From contig CAZSSM010000014.1 in NCBI GenBank assembly GCA_964609385.1, positions 1 through 64,000 of the forward strand: a DNA stretch of 64,000 nucleotides. The letters are read 5' to 3'. Made by a program: the position numbers and the translations under genes. The stretch is from CAZSSM01 sp964609385. Its GTDB lineage: Bacteria; Planctomycetota; Planctomycetia; Isosphaerales; Isosphaeraceae. Positions within the stretch are counted from its first letter, which is position 1. Every line of letters starts with the position of its first letter. This document shows, one piece after another, positions 54,577 through 62,844 of this stretch. The notes under the pieces are model-generated. The model saw only the letters and a list, made by a program, of their open reading frames with translations. It was not told where the DNA came from and ran no database searches.

Positions 54577-54674
54577 TGCCGGGGGATCCTGCTCGGAGCG
54601 ATCGGAAACGTTGGAAGGGCGGAGCGTGCGTTGTAGTCGGTCCCGCGGGCAGCGTCACTTGGAACCGACCAGTC

Positions 54675-55913
54675 TCAGCGGTCCAGTTCGGCAGCGATGA
54701 TATTGAGACTGCCGAGGATCGCCACGACGTCGGATATCAGGTGGTCGTGGATGACGTGCGGGAAGACCTGGAAGTTGACGAACGAGGGCGGTCGGGTCCG
54801 GGCACGCCAGGCGTTTTGAGTCCCGTCGGCGACCACGTAGAAGCCCAGCTCGCCGTTGGGGCCTTCCACGGCCGCATAGGCCTCGTTGACCGGTGTCTCC
54901 GCGCCTCGGTTGGGCATGATCAGCTCGAAGTGCTGGATCAGGCCCTCCATGCTGCCGTGGATCGTCGCTTTGTCCGGCAGCGTGTACTTCTCGGCCACCG
55001 GGACGTTGACCGGTCCCGAGGGTAGGTTCTCGATCGCCTGCTCGACGATCCTCAAGCTCTGGTGCATCTCCTCGAGCCGAACCTGGAACCGTGCGTAGCA
55101 GTCGCCCTCGGTCGCGTAGGGGACCTGGAAGTCGAAGTCGGGGTAAGCCAGGTACGGCTTATCCTTGCGGAGATCATAGGTGACCCCACTGCCACGGGCC
55201 ACCGGGCCGGTGCAAGAGAGGCTGATGGCATCCTCACGGCTAAGCGTGCCGACCCCACGCATCCGGTCGATGAAGATCCGGTTACGGAGCAAGAGCCGTT
55301 CCAGGTCGGAGATCGCTTTGGGCAGCCCCTTGATGACGTTGCGGACTTTGGCGATGACCTTGTCCGAGAAGTCGTAGAGGACGCCACCAACCCGGGTGTA
55401 GCCGGGGTGGAACCGATATCCGGACATCTCTTCATAGACGTCGTAGATCAGTTCCCGCGAGTTGAACGCGTAGAGGAACGCGGTGAACCCGCCCAGGTCC
55501 AACGCACAAGCACCACAGCAGAGCAGGTGGTCGCTGAGCCGGGAAAGTTCACCGATGATCACCCGGATGTACTGGCAGCGTTTGGTCAGCTCGACCCCGA
55601 GCAACGTCTCGACCGATTGGTGCCAGGCCACCTCATTCATCGGCGGGCTGATGTAGTTCATCCGGTCGACGACAGTCACATACTGATTGAAGCTCAGGTG
55701 CTCGCCGAGCTTCTCGAAGCCGGAGTGGAGGTAACCGATATGGGGCGTACCGCGGACGATCCGCTCGCCGTCCAGGTCCAGCACCAGACGCAGGGTCGTG
55801 TGAGTGGCAGGGTGCTGGGGACCGAAGTTGAGCGTCCAGAGGTATTGCTTCTGTTCGGTCACTTGGGCGTCGTTGACGGCCTCGTGGGTTTCATCGAGCA
55901 GATTGACCGACAT
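54675..55913 (-). CDS. nuoD: NADH-quinone oxidoreductase subunit D
   Basis: A 412-residue, hydrogenase-like 49 kDa subunit that lines the quinone site. Family blocks are NFGPQHPATHTTLRLVLDLDG, TPHIGYLHSGFEKLGEH, VDRMNYISPPMNE, the loop MSGYRFHPGYTRVGG and the C-terminal GSLNIIAAELDR. The His and Tyr that bind the quinone headgroup are in QHPATH and in DRMNYIS. AGGGG lies 8 bases before the ATG. Confidence 0.98.
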   Translation of the reverse strand: MSVNLLDETHEAVNDAQVTEQKQYLWTLNFGPQHPATHTTLRLVLDLDGERIVRGTPHIGYLHSGFEKLGEHLSFNQYVTVVDRMNYISPPMNEVAWHQSVETLLGVELTKRCQYIRVIIGELSRLSDHLLCCGACALDLGGFTAFLYAFNSRELIYDVYEEMSGYRFHPGYTRVGGVLYDFSDKVIAKVRNVIKGLPKAISDLERLLLRNRIFIDRMRGVGTLSREDAISLSCTGPVARGSGVTYDLRKDKPYLAYPDFDFQVPYATEGDCYARFQVRLEEMHQSLRIVEQAIENLPSGPVNVPVAEKYTLPDKATIHGSMEGLIQHFELIMPNRGAETPVNEAYAAVEGPNGELGFYVVADGTQNAWRARTRPPSFVNFQVFPHVIHDHLISDVVAILGSLNIIAAELDR

Positions 55914-56055
55914 GAGCGAATCCCCTTGCTCTCGAAGGGCCGTGGGGGTGGGACGGGCGGTCGTCGAGGATCAGTGGACGGGAACTTGAAAAAGCCGATT
56001 CGGAATCAACGTCGAAGGGGGGAAGCCGTCGCGGCGTCGACGCGAAAGGGTCCGT

Positions 56056-56622
56056 TCAGCTCTCTCCTCGAGAGATCTGGGGGAAGTTGTGCCGCTCGCC
56101 GCGACCGCGGAGCGGATAGTCCTTGCGTAAAGGATGGGCGACGAACTCGTCGGGCATCAGGATCCGTCGCAGGTCGGGGTGCCCCTCGAACGTAATCCCG
56201 TAGAGGTCAAACACCTCACGCTCCATCCAGTTGGCCCCGAGCCAGAGACCCATGACGCTAGGGAGAACTGGCGCGGGGTCGTTGACACCCACCTTGACCA
56301 CGATCCGCTCGGACGTCTCCAGGTTGAGCAGGATGTAGTGGACCTCAAATCGCTCGCGGGTCCGGCCCGGGTAGCCCAGGTAATCGACCCCGCCCAACTC
56401 CGAGAGCAGCTCGAACCCGCAATCGTGCTTGAGGATTTCAAGAATCTCGATCAGATGCGACGTTCGCACGTAGAGCCGCAGATTGTCCCGGAACAGGGAC
56501 GTGGTGAAGACGCCGTCGCCGAACCGAGCATAAAGGGTCCGGAGCGTCTCGACGTGTGGGTCCCGGGGGGACGTCGACTCGACAGAGGGATCGGATTCCG
56601 GGACGGCTTCGGCGGTGCTCAT
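56056..56622 (-). CDS. nuoC: NADH-quinone oxidoreductase subunit C
   Basis: A 188-residue 30 kDa-type subunit, separate from NuoD here rather than fused as in E. coli. The family signature is WMEREVFDLYGITFEGHPDL followed by RRILMPDEF and HPLRKDYPLRGRGE. It starts with a short acidic leader (PESDPSVEST). It is 142 bases upstream of nuoD and 195 behind nuoB. Confidence 0.97.
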   Translation of the reverse strand: MSTAEAVPESDPSVESTSPRDPHVETLRTLYARFGDGVFTTSLFRDNLRLYVRTSHLIEILEILKHDCGFELLSELGGVDYLGYPGRTRERFEVHYILLNLETSERIVVKVGVNDPAPVLPSVMGLWLGANWMEREVFDLYGITFEGHPDLRRILMPDEFVAHPLRKDYPLRGRGERHNFPQISRGES

Positions 56623-56817
56623 GACGACCGTGGTCTCACTCTGTCAAAGGTTCGGGAGGTGAAGACCGTGCAGCTTGAAGTAAAAGAACTCAGGATCTTG
56701 AACCAGTTCGGAGCCCTAGAGGACCACGATTGGAGTGGGATCGATCAATCCGTGGACCCGACGACCTCTCAAAGTCGAGCCGTTCGGGTCGTGCGTTTGA
56801 AGGGCTTCGGACGCCGT
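56623..56817. other. 195-base gap inside the nuo operon
   Basis: The widest gap within the operon, between nuoB and nuoC. It has no credible frame on either strand and no clear hairpin. It could hold an internal promoter or processing site, but nothing specific is seen. Confidence 0.4.
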
Positions 56818-57537
56818 TCAGGAGACTTCGGTCTGACCAACCAGGGCCTCGCCACCAGGCAGTCGGTAGCCGAACCGATCTTCTTGGCCCCGCTCGGAGA
56901 CGGCACGGGCCTTGGAGGATTCGACACGTGAGTCGGCGATCCGGCGTTCTTTATCCAGTTGTTCGGGCAGCGCAGTCCCATTGATCGAACCACCATGCTG
57001 GATCTTGGTCTGGAGATCGAGCACAGCGCGGAGGATCTGCTCGGGCCTCGGCGGGCAGCCGGCGATGTAGACATCGACGGGGATGAAGCGATCGACACCC
57101 TGGACCACCGCGTAAGTGTCGAAGATCCCGCCGGTGCTGGCACAGGCCCCCATGCTGATGCACCACTTGGGCTCAGGCATCTGAAGCCAGATCCGCTGGA
57201 GGACCGGCAGCATCTTCATGACGACCCGGCCAGCGACGATCATCAGATCGCACTGGCGAGGGCTGAACCGCATGACCTCCGCGCCGAAGCGGGCGATGTC
57301 GAATCGGCTCGCCCCCACACTCATCAGCTCGATCCCGCAGCAGGCTGTGGCGAAGGGCATCGGCCAGAGGCTGTTCTTCCGACACCAATTGACCACCGAA
57401 TTGACATCGGTCAGGATCACGCCCTCGGGGATCTCCGAGGAGCCTGGATCCAGTTGGGTTGCCGGCAAATTACTGACGGTCTCGACGAGCGAGCCGCCCA
57501 ACGGCGCGATGTCGCCCGGATCTCTCACTAGCGCCAT
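56818..57537 (-). CDS. nuoB: NADH-quinone oxidoreductase subunit B
   Basis: A 239-residue PSST subunit that holds cluster N2, the last before quinone. Ligands are the adjacent cysteines in FATACCGIELMS, the Cys in ISMGACASTGGIF and the Cys in IAGCPPRPEQIL. The ATG at 57537 has AAGGAG 8 bases upstream and overlaps the end of nuoA by 10 bases. The last 50 residues are a charged tail beyond the usual end. Confidence 0.98.
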   Translation of the reverse strand: MALVRDPGDIAPLGGSLVETVSNLPATQLDPGSSEIPEGVILTDVNSVVNWCRKNSLWPMPFATACCGIELMSVGASRFDIARFGAEVMRFSPRQCDLMIVAGRVVMKMLPVLQRIWLQMPEPKWCISMGACASTGGIFDTYAVVQGVDRFIPVDVYIAGCPPRPEQILRAVLDLQTKIQHGGSINGTALPEQLDKERRIADSRVESSKARAVSERGQEDRFGYRLPGGEALVGQTEVS

Positions 57538-57977
57538 GTGAAGACTCCTTTTCGCCAAGCGTAGGCAAACGCGGCGGTCAAGACGACGATGAACACGAAG
57601 ATTTCACCGAGGACCAGCCAGCGGTACTCGGGCGGAATTCCGATCGGCGCCGGGCCAACAGTCGCCTGCGCCTCAGCCACCTCGACGACCGCGACCTCGT
57701 TGGGCGAGGCGATGTCGCGACTCCATTGCGAGACGGCCCAGGGATACAGAAACAGCAGTTCCACATCGAAGAGCAGGAACGCGATCGCGACCAAATAGTA
57801 GCGCACGTCGAAACGTTGCCTCGCGTCGCCGATCGGGTCCATCCCCGACTCGTAGGGCATCTGCTTGACCGACGTGATCTTCTTTGGACCGATCAACCAA
57901 CTCGTACCCAGCATCCCCAAGGCCAGTACGACCCCGGCCAGTACTAGCAGGAAGATCGGTGTGTACTCCGCGCCCAT
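57528..57977 (-). CDS. nuoA: NADH-quinone oxidoreductase subunit A
   Basis: A 149-residue, three-helix subunit at the junction of the two arms. It has the conserved YESGMDPIGDARQRFDVRYYLVAIAFLLFDVE region, whose loop holds the reactive-state Cys in many species but Ser here (YESGM). It is the first gene of the operon. A GGAAG ribosome site precedes the ATG, and a CRP/FNR-type palindrome lies about 70 bases upstream. Confidence 0.97.
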   Translation of the reverse strand: MGAEYTPIFLLVLAGVVLALGMLGTSWLIGPKKITSVKQMPYESGMDPIGDARQRFDVRYYLVAIAFLLFDVELLFLYPWAVSQWSRDIASPNEVAVVEVAEAQATVGPAPIGIPPEYRWLVLGEIFVFIVVLTAAFAYAWRKGVFTWR

Positions 57978-58038
57978 GCTCAGGCTTCCATCATTAAAAG
58001 GCTGTGATCCTTGGTTTCGACTGTGCGCGAAGCGGCGG

Positions 58039-58056
58039 TTGTGAATAATTTCACAA
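58039..58056 (-). promoter_or_regulatory. CRP/FNR-type palindrome upstream of nuoA
   Basis: TTGTGAATAATTTCACAA is a 7-bp inverted repeat with a 4-base spacer and contains TGTGA-N6-TCACA, the E. coli CRP consensus exactly. Its centre is 70 bases before the nuoA start codon. It stands out as an AT-rich island in GC-rich DNA. Control of nuo by a CRP/FNR-family regulator is inferred; the regulator is not in the window. Confidence 0.55.
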
Positions 58057-58071
58057 TCTTGGACCTTAAGA

Positions 58072-58104
58072 AATCCCGAAGGGACCGAACATCCCCTCGG
58101 GATT
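58072..58104 (-). terminator. Hairpin terminator behind the minus-strand secreted protein gene
   Basis: AATCCCGA (58072-58079) pairs with TCGGGATT (58097-58104), extended by AGGGA/TCCCC with one bulge. On the minus strand it is followed by TCTTAAGG, giving a short T-rich tail. It lies 113 bases after the stop at 58217 and just before the CRP/FNR-like site, so it would insulate the nuo operon. Confidence 0.55.
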
Positions 58105-58216
58105 GAAGCCCAATCGCTTCAGGGGATTGTAGTGTGCCAAACCGCCCGTCCAACCGCAATCCAACCAGCCGCTCAGACTTCGAATTCCGTCGCTCGGATC
58201 GGCGGTCTCTGACCGT

Positions 58217-58999
58217 TTAGCGTCGCGAATCGGGCGAAATGGGCAGATCGAGCGGGCGACGCCCCGCATCCTGCTGAGGACGTTCGGTATTCCGAGTCGG
58301 AGGAGTTGGTGTCGACCCGGTCGACTCAGCGGGTCGGAGTCTCGGGGCGTTTTCTTCCGACGGGCGATCCGTTCGCATGCCCTTGTTCTCGGGCGGATCG
58401 GTTCGCGGAGACGGCACGACGCGGGGCTCTGGTTCGGCTTCCGGCCGACGTTCCCGGTAGTCCCGACGACGCGTGGCCTTCGAGCCCCGCGCGATCCCGA
58501 AGCTCTCCTGATCGCTCCTGAGCAGCGATCGCCGGTACTCCAGGAGGAGGCGTCGGCGTTCCTCGGGGTCCTGAGTTTTCTCTGCGCGACGGTACAACGC
58601 CTCTCGGAGTCGCTTAGCCTCGTAAAACTCCGGATCGACGTTGCGGTTCAGCCGGGATCGCGTGTCCAACCGGCCTTCCAAGGGGTCGAACATCCGTTCC
58701 TGACCTTGATAGTAGAGGAAGCCATACAAGTCGCGTTGGGAGATGTTAGAGAACCGGGGCTGTGGGCCGAGGCCCGAGGCATAGGGCCTCGAGCTAAGCA
58801 CGCGGCCGGGAGCGGAGGAAACAAACGGCGATCCGGTAAACTGCGGCCTGGAGTAGGGGCGATAGGGATTGAGTTGGGCGTAGACCGGGGTCGCGATCAC
58901 CAACAGCATGCAGCTTAGGATCCCAAAGGCCAGGGGAGCCCTCAAGAGGCGATCGCGGCCGTTGAAGGTCTGCTTCGTCTGGCGGAGATTCCGGTTCAT
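58217..58999 (-). CDS. Secreted low-complexity protein of unknown function
   Basis: A 260-residue protein with a signal peptide (APLAFGILSCMLLVIATPVYA, cleavage likely after residue 41). The mature N-terminus is rich in Pro, Tyr, Ser and Arg (LNPYRPYSRPQF). The middle is helical and charged (AKRLREALYRRAEKTQDPEERRRLLLEYRRSLLRS), and the C-terminal 90 residues are Pro/Arg/Glu-rich and probably disordered. GGAG lies 5 bases before the ATG. I do not recognise the family. It is upstream of, and on the same strand as, nuo but separated by a terminator-like hairpin. Confidence 0.75.
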   Translation of the reverse strand: MNRNLRQTKQTFNGRDRLLRAPLAFGILSCMLLVIATPVYAQLNPYRPYSRPQFTGSPFVSSAPGRVLSSRPYASGLGPQPRFSNISQRDLYGFLYYQGQERMFDPLEGRLDTRSRLNRNVDPEFYEAKRLREALYRRAEKTQDPEERRRLLLEYRRSLLRSDQESFGIARGSKATRRRDYRERRPEAEPEPRVVPSPRTDPPENKGMRTDRPSEENAPRLRPAESTGSTPTPPTRNTERPQQDAGRRPLDLPISPDSRR

Positions 59000-59353
59000 G
59001 ATGACTCCGAGGACGGAGGATTCGCGTCGAATCTCAGAACGGCATGGAACGACATCGAAGAAAAGACACCCAACTTCGTGTGTCGAACCTCGTTATTGCT
59101 GAGACGAACCGAGTCGATCCGAGCTTACTCCGTGCTCGCTCGGAATCGTTCGTCGGCGGTGCGTCGATCCGAGGCTCGAGCACGATTGCATGCCCGGGAC
59201 GGTCGAACCAACCTACAGATTGTACTCCCGAAATCGGCGAGGTACTTCTCTTTCGTCACCGAGAAATTCGGCCGGATCTCGACTCGATCAAGGTCAGCGA
59301 CCCGAGACGAGGACCCGGCCGGACGATTGCGTGCGTCGGCTCGATCCGTTGGC
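59000..59353. other. Intergenic region, 354 bases
   Basis: Lies behind the CxxCH gene and before the secreted low-complexity gene, both on the minus strand. Overlapping short frames exist but none has a ribosome site or protein-like pattern. It should contain the promoter of the downstream gene; no motif is convincing. Confidence 0.45.
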
Positions 59354-62300
59354 TCAGTCGTTGCCGTCCCCGTTGCCATCAGCGCCGAGGTACTCGAACA
59401 GGTCGGCCCATTCCTGAGGACTGAGCTGGTTCTCGAGACCTTCAGGCATCAACGAGACGTCGCTGACGCGGACCGCTTCAACCTCGTCTCGCGGGATTCG
59501 GACGACCTGCCCGCCCTCGATCTTGAGTCCGATCCGTTGCGGGCTGTCCTCAACAACGATCCCGTTGAGCACACGGCCGTCGAGGGTGGCCACCAGGGTG
59601 GCTTGGTAGGCCGAGCCGATCACCAGGTTGGGGTCGAAGACATTGCTCAGGAGCAAGTCACGTCCCCCGCGCCCGACGTCGGTCAGGTCCGGCCCGACCT
59701 CCTGTCCACGGCCTTGGAACTGGTGACACTGCGCGCAGACCTTCTGGAAGGCTTGGGCCCCCGCCTGAGCATCGCCGGCATGGGTGGCCAGCAAGTCGTT
59801 CATTCGCGCAATCACTTGATCGCGTTGCGGATCACGATCCTCACGGACCCGCCCCCAGTGCTTCTGGACCAGGGTCCGGACCCGGTCGTTCGCGCTGTCC
59901 TGGAGGGCACGGACCTGGTTCAGATTGAGGATCTCTCGGGGATGGCGACCCGCATCAATGGCCGCGAGCAGGGCGAGCGCCCAATCGACACGCTGGGTCA
60001 GCAGGACGATCGCCTTGGGCTTGAGTTCTTCGGACATGCTCGGGTAGCGGTTGAGGACCACCGAGGCGACTTCTGGAGCGTCGAGGCGCCCCAGAAGGGC
60101 GAGCACTTCGGCCTGGATGTCGAGGTCGAGCCGGTCAGTCGGCTCGGCCAGCAGGACATCGGCCAGGTCGAGCCGACGGGCCCCTTCGGCATGGATCACC
60201 GAGGCCAACGCCGAGAGGCGGAACCAGGGATCGGCCTGGTCATCCCGAACGATCGCCGAAGTCGCCTCGATGGCGCGCGGTTGACCCCAGGTGGCGGCCA
60301 GCAGCAATCCCTCGCGACCGGACATCGATCCGTTGTTGACCCGATCAGCCTCCAGGCGGGCGCCGAGCGTGGTGGCGAGCCGCTCTTGAAGCGGTCCGCC
60401 CAGTTCTCCGTTCTGGATCCGGCGGGCCAGTTCGTCCAAGGTCCTCCGGAGCGGTGCAGAGCGATCGTCGGGGCGATCCCAGAGAACAGCGACCAGATCG
60501 GTCACCGCCTCGGTGGCCTCCGGAGCGGCTAGGGCTCGATCGACGATCCGGCTCAGGAAAATGTCCGTGCCAGCCACCAGCGGTTCGGGGGCGCGTCGAA
60601 GTCGCGCGAGGAATCCGACCGGGTCGGCCCCGATGAGCGGATGCAGGTTGCCCCAGACCAGCCGAGGGACCACTGGGTCATCGACGTGGTTGGCGAGGAC
60701 TTTGAGCAACAGTGAAATCGGATCGCCCAGGGTGCTTGGGATAGTCGAGCCCGACTCGGAAACCTCGAGAGTCTTCTCAGCCGCCTTACCCGCGGCGATG
60801 GCCACCTCGACGGCCACTGAGGCCTCTTCATCGTCGGCCAACCTAGCAACGGCCTCACCGATGCTGGCCGAGAGGCGATCCAGATGGTGGCCGGCGGCGC
60901 GGACGGCCCAGGCCCGGAGGACCCGATCCTCGTGACCCAGCAGGCGGAGATGGAAGGCCTCCTCCAACGGACCGGCACTGATCAAGGTCCAAAGGGCATG
61001 GCGACGCGGCTTGTCAGGCACGTCGTTGTCGAGGACCAGGGCCTCAAGCCGTTCGCGACACGCCTCCGAGGCGTCAGCGATCTGCCGCTCGACGAGCAGC
61101 CGCTGTGCTGTCTGGCGGTCGTAGATGTTGGCCGAGCCGAGCAACTCGATCAGCGTCTCGTCGGATTCAGAGGCCAGATCGAACCCATGTCGGCGCGGGG
61201 TCTCTCGATAGCGGACCCGATAGAGTCGCCCTTTGAGCCGATCGATGCCCTCCGGATCGCGGCGGGCGTCCTGGTAGCAGTGGTAACGGTCGTACCAGTC
61301 GAGCACATAGAGGCAGCCGTCCGGACCGGTCTTTTGCGAGACGGGCATGAACCAAACGTCGTCGGCCTCCAGGAACTCCAAGGCCTTCGTGGCGTAGTAA
61401 GTGGCCCCCCGACGCTCCAGGCGATCGACATTGATCGCGTTCTGGTGAATGTTGCCCATGTAGAGCAGGTCGCGGTACTCCGGCGGATAGGCATCGCTGT
61501 CGAAGTAGGTCAAGCCGCAGTAGGCCGCCTTGAAGTAACGGTGGTCGACGATCGACTCGAGCTTCCAAGTGAACGGTGGGTAGGGGCCACCTTGGCGGTG
61601 ATAGTAACCCGACTCACTGAGATGCCAGAGATGATCGATGACGCAAGCGCTGGCGAAGGCGCTACCCTCAGGATTGAAGGCCACCCCCCAGGGGTTGCTG
61701 GTCCCCTCGGCGAACAGCTCGAAGCGTCGGGTCTCCGGGTGGATCCGAAACAGGGCGCAAGTGAAGTCGTGAATTTTGCCCTGGTGCGTGACCACACTCC
61801 GATTGAACACACCGTTCCAGCCGTAAAGCCAGCCGTCGGGCCCCCACGTGAGGCTGTTGGGCAGCTCGTGGGTGTCGTATCGGCCGAACCCAGTGACGAT
61901 CACTTCACGACGGTCAGCCTTGAGATCGCCGTCGAGGTCCTGCAACAACAGGATGTCAGGGGAGTTGGCGACCCAGACTCCGCCACGCCCCACGGCCAAG
62001 CCGGACGGGATGTTCAACCCATCGGCGAAGATCGTGGTCCGGTCGACCCGGCCGTCCCCGTCGGTATCTTCCAGGACCTTGATCCGATCCTGACCGAGAC
62101 CGGCCGACATCCTGGGATATTCCAAGCTCTCGGCGACCCAGATCCGGCCGCGCTCGTCGAAGGTGAAGGCGACCGGATTGACCAGGTCGGGCTCGGCCGC
62201 GACGATCTCGACGGCAAATCCCTCGGGTACACGCATCCGCTCGATGGCCTGCTCCGGGTTCAAGGCCGGGCCGGGCGGCTTGGACTGGTTGTGTGGGATC

Positions 62301-62464
62301 ACACGGTCGGGCTCGGATCGGTCGCGATCCTCCTCGATCCCCAAGCTCGGGACCGATCCGATCGCCAAGGCGGCGATCCCCCCAATAACCCATGCCCCAA
62401 GAAGCCTCCAGCGCATCAGGGCCTGGTGTCTCGTCGAATCAGTCCCCGGACAGAACGATCGCAT
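59354..62464 (-). CDS. PVC-type haem-binding CxxCH protein (propeller, HEAT repeats, cytochrome c)
   Basis: A 1036-residue exported protein. GGAGG lies 6 bases before the ATG at 62464. A signal/anchor helix spans residues about 20-40. Residues 55-440 form the PVC membrane-bound dehydrogenase-type propeller (RMRVPEGFAVEIVAAEPDLVNP, then FDERGRIWVAE, DGWLYGWNGVFN). Residues about 450-880 are HEAT-like helical repeats. The C-terminal domain binds haem c: KVCAQCHQFQ near residue 909, with GPDLTDVG downstream and a Met in VSLMPEGLENQLS as possible axial ligand. Such proteins are abundant in planctomycetes and thought to oxidise sugars or sulphated glycans in the periplasm; the substrate is unknown. 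Confidence 0.93.
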   Translation of the reverse strand: MRSFCPGTDSTRHQALMRWRLLGAWVIGGIAALAIGSVPSLGIEEDRDRSEPDRVIPHNQSKPPGPALNPEQAIERMRVPEGFAVEIVAAEPDLVNPVAFTFDERGRIWVAESLEYPRMSAGLGQDRIKVLEDTDGDGRVDRTTIFADGLNIPSGLAVGRGGVWVANSPDILLLQDLDGDLKADRREVIVTGFGRYDTHELPNSLTWGPDGWLYGWNGVFNRSVVTHQGKIHDFTCALFRIHPETRRFELFAEGTSNPWGVAFNPEGSAFASACVIDHLWHLSESGYYHRQGGPYPPFTWKLESIVDHRYFKAAYCGLTYFDSDAYPPEYRDLLYMGNIHQNAINVDRLERRGATYYATKALEFLEADDVWFMPVSQKTGPDGCLYVLDWYDRYHCYQDARRDPEGIDRLKGRLYRVRYRETPRRHGFDLASESDETLIELLGSANIYDRQTAQRLLVERQIADASEACRERLEALVLDNDVPDKPRRHALWTLISAGPLEEAFHLRLLGHEDRVLRAWAVRAAGHHLDRLSASIGEAVARLADDEEASVAVEVAIAAGKAAEKTLEVSESGSTIPSTLGDPISLLLKVLANHVDDPVVPRLVWGNLHPLIGADPVGFLARLRRAPEPLVAGTDIFLSRIVDRALAAPEATEAVTDLVAVLWDRPDDRSAPLRRTLDELARRIQNGELGGPLQERLATTLGARLEADRVNNGSMSGREGLLLAATWGQPRAIEATSAIVRDDQADPWFRLSALASVIHAEGARRLDLADVLLAEPTDRLDLDIQAEVLALLGRLDAPEVASVVLNRYPSMSEELKPKAIVLLTQRVDWALALLAAIDAGRHPREILNLNQVRALQDSANDRVRTLVQKHWGRVREDRDPQRDQVIARMNDLLATHAGDAQAGAQAFQKVCAQCHQFQGRGQEVGPDLTDVGRGGRDLLLSNVFDPNLVIGSAYQATLVATLDGRVLNGIVVEDSPQRIGLKIEGGQVVRIPRDEVEAVRVSDVSLMPEGLENQLSPQEWADLFEYLGADGNGDGND

Positions 62465-62844
62465 TAGGGTCCTCCGTTTCGATCGCGAAAAGCGGCGGAA
62501 GCGCGGCGCACCTTTGAAGAACCGAGGGGCCCGCGACGATTCGTTCCCATCCTAGAAAACCTCGGGATCCTTCACAACGCGCACACAGATTACGCACACC
62601 GAGTCGAGGGTGTCTCAAGTTGACACCGGGCAACTCGGATCTCCGGGCTTGTTCACGATCGACCAGCAAAGCAACCCAGACAGTTCAGGCACGGCTCCCA
62701 CCCGATGGCTGCCTGGCACGAGAGCCACCCAATTCGTTACAGTGACCTCATGCACTTGGGTCGAGTCGACAGGACCATGTCGAACCGATCCGATCACCTC
62801 GACACGCTTCTCGCACACGTCCGAACGCGTCGGAGGAGACGGAC
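62465..62844. other. Divergent intergenic region, 380 bases
   Basis: Separates the CxxCH gene (minus) from the right-edge gene (plus), so both promoters are expected here. Ribosome sites are present at each end. No clear promoter motif, hairpin or small gene is seen. Confidence 0.45.

Noticed and set aside
60884..62467. 527-codon open frame on the plus strand
   Set aside because: It lies wholly antisense to the CxxCH gene, has no ribosome site or family resemblance, and is explained by GC-rich codon bias.
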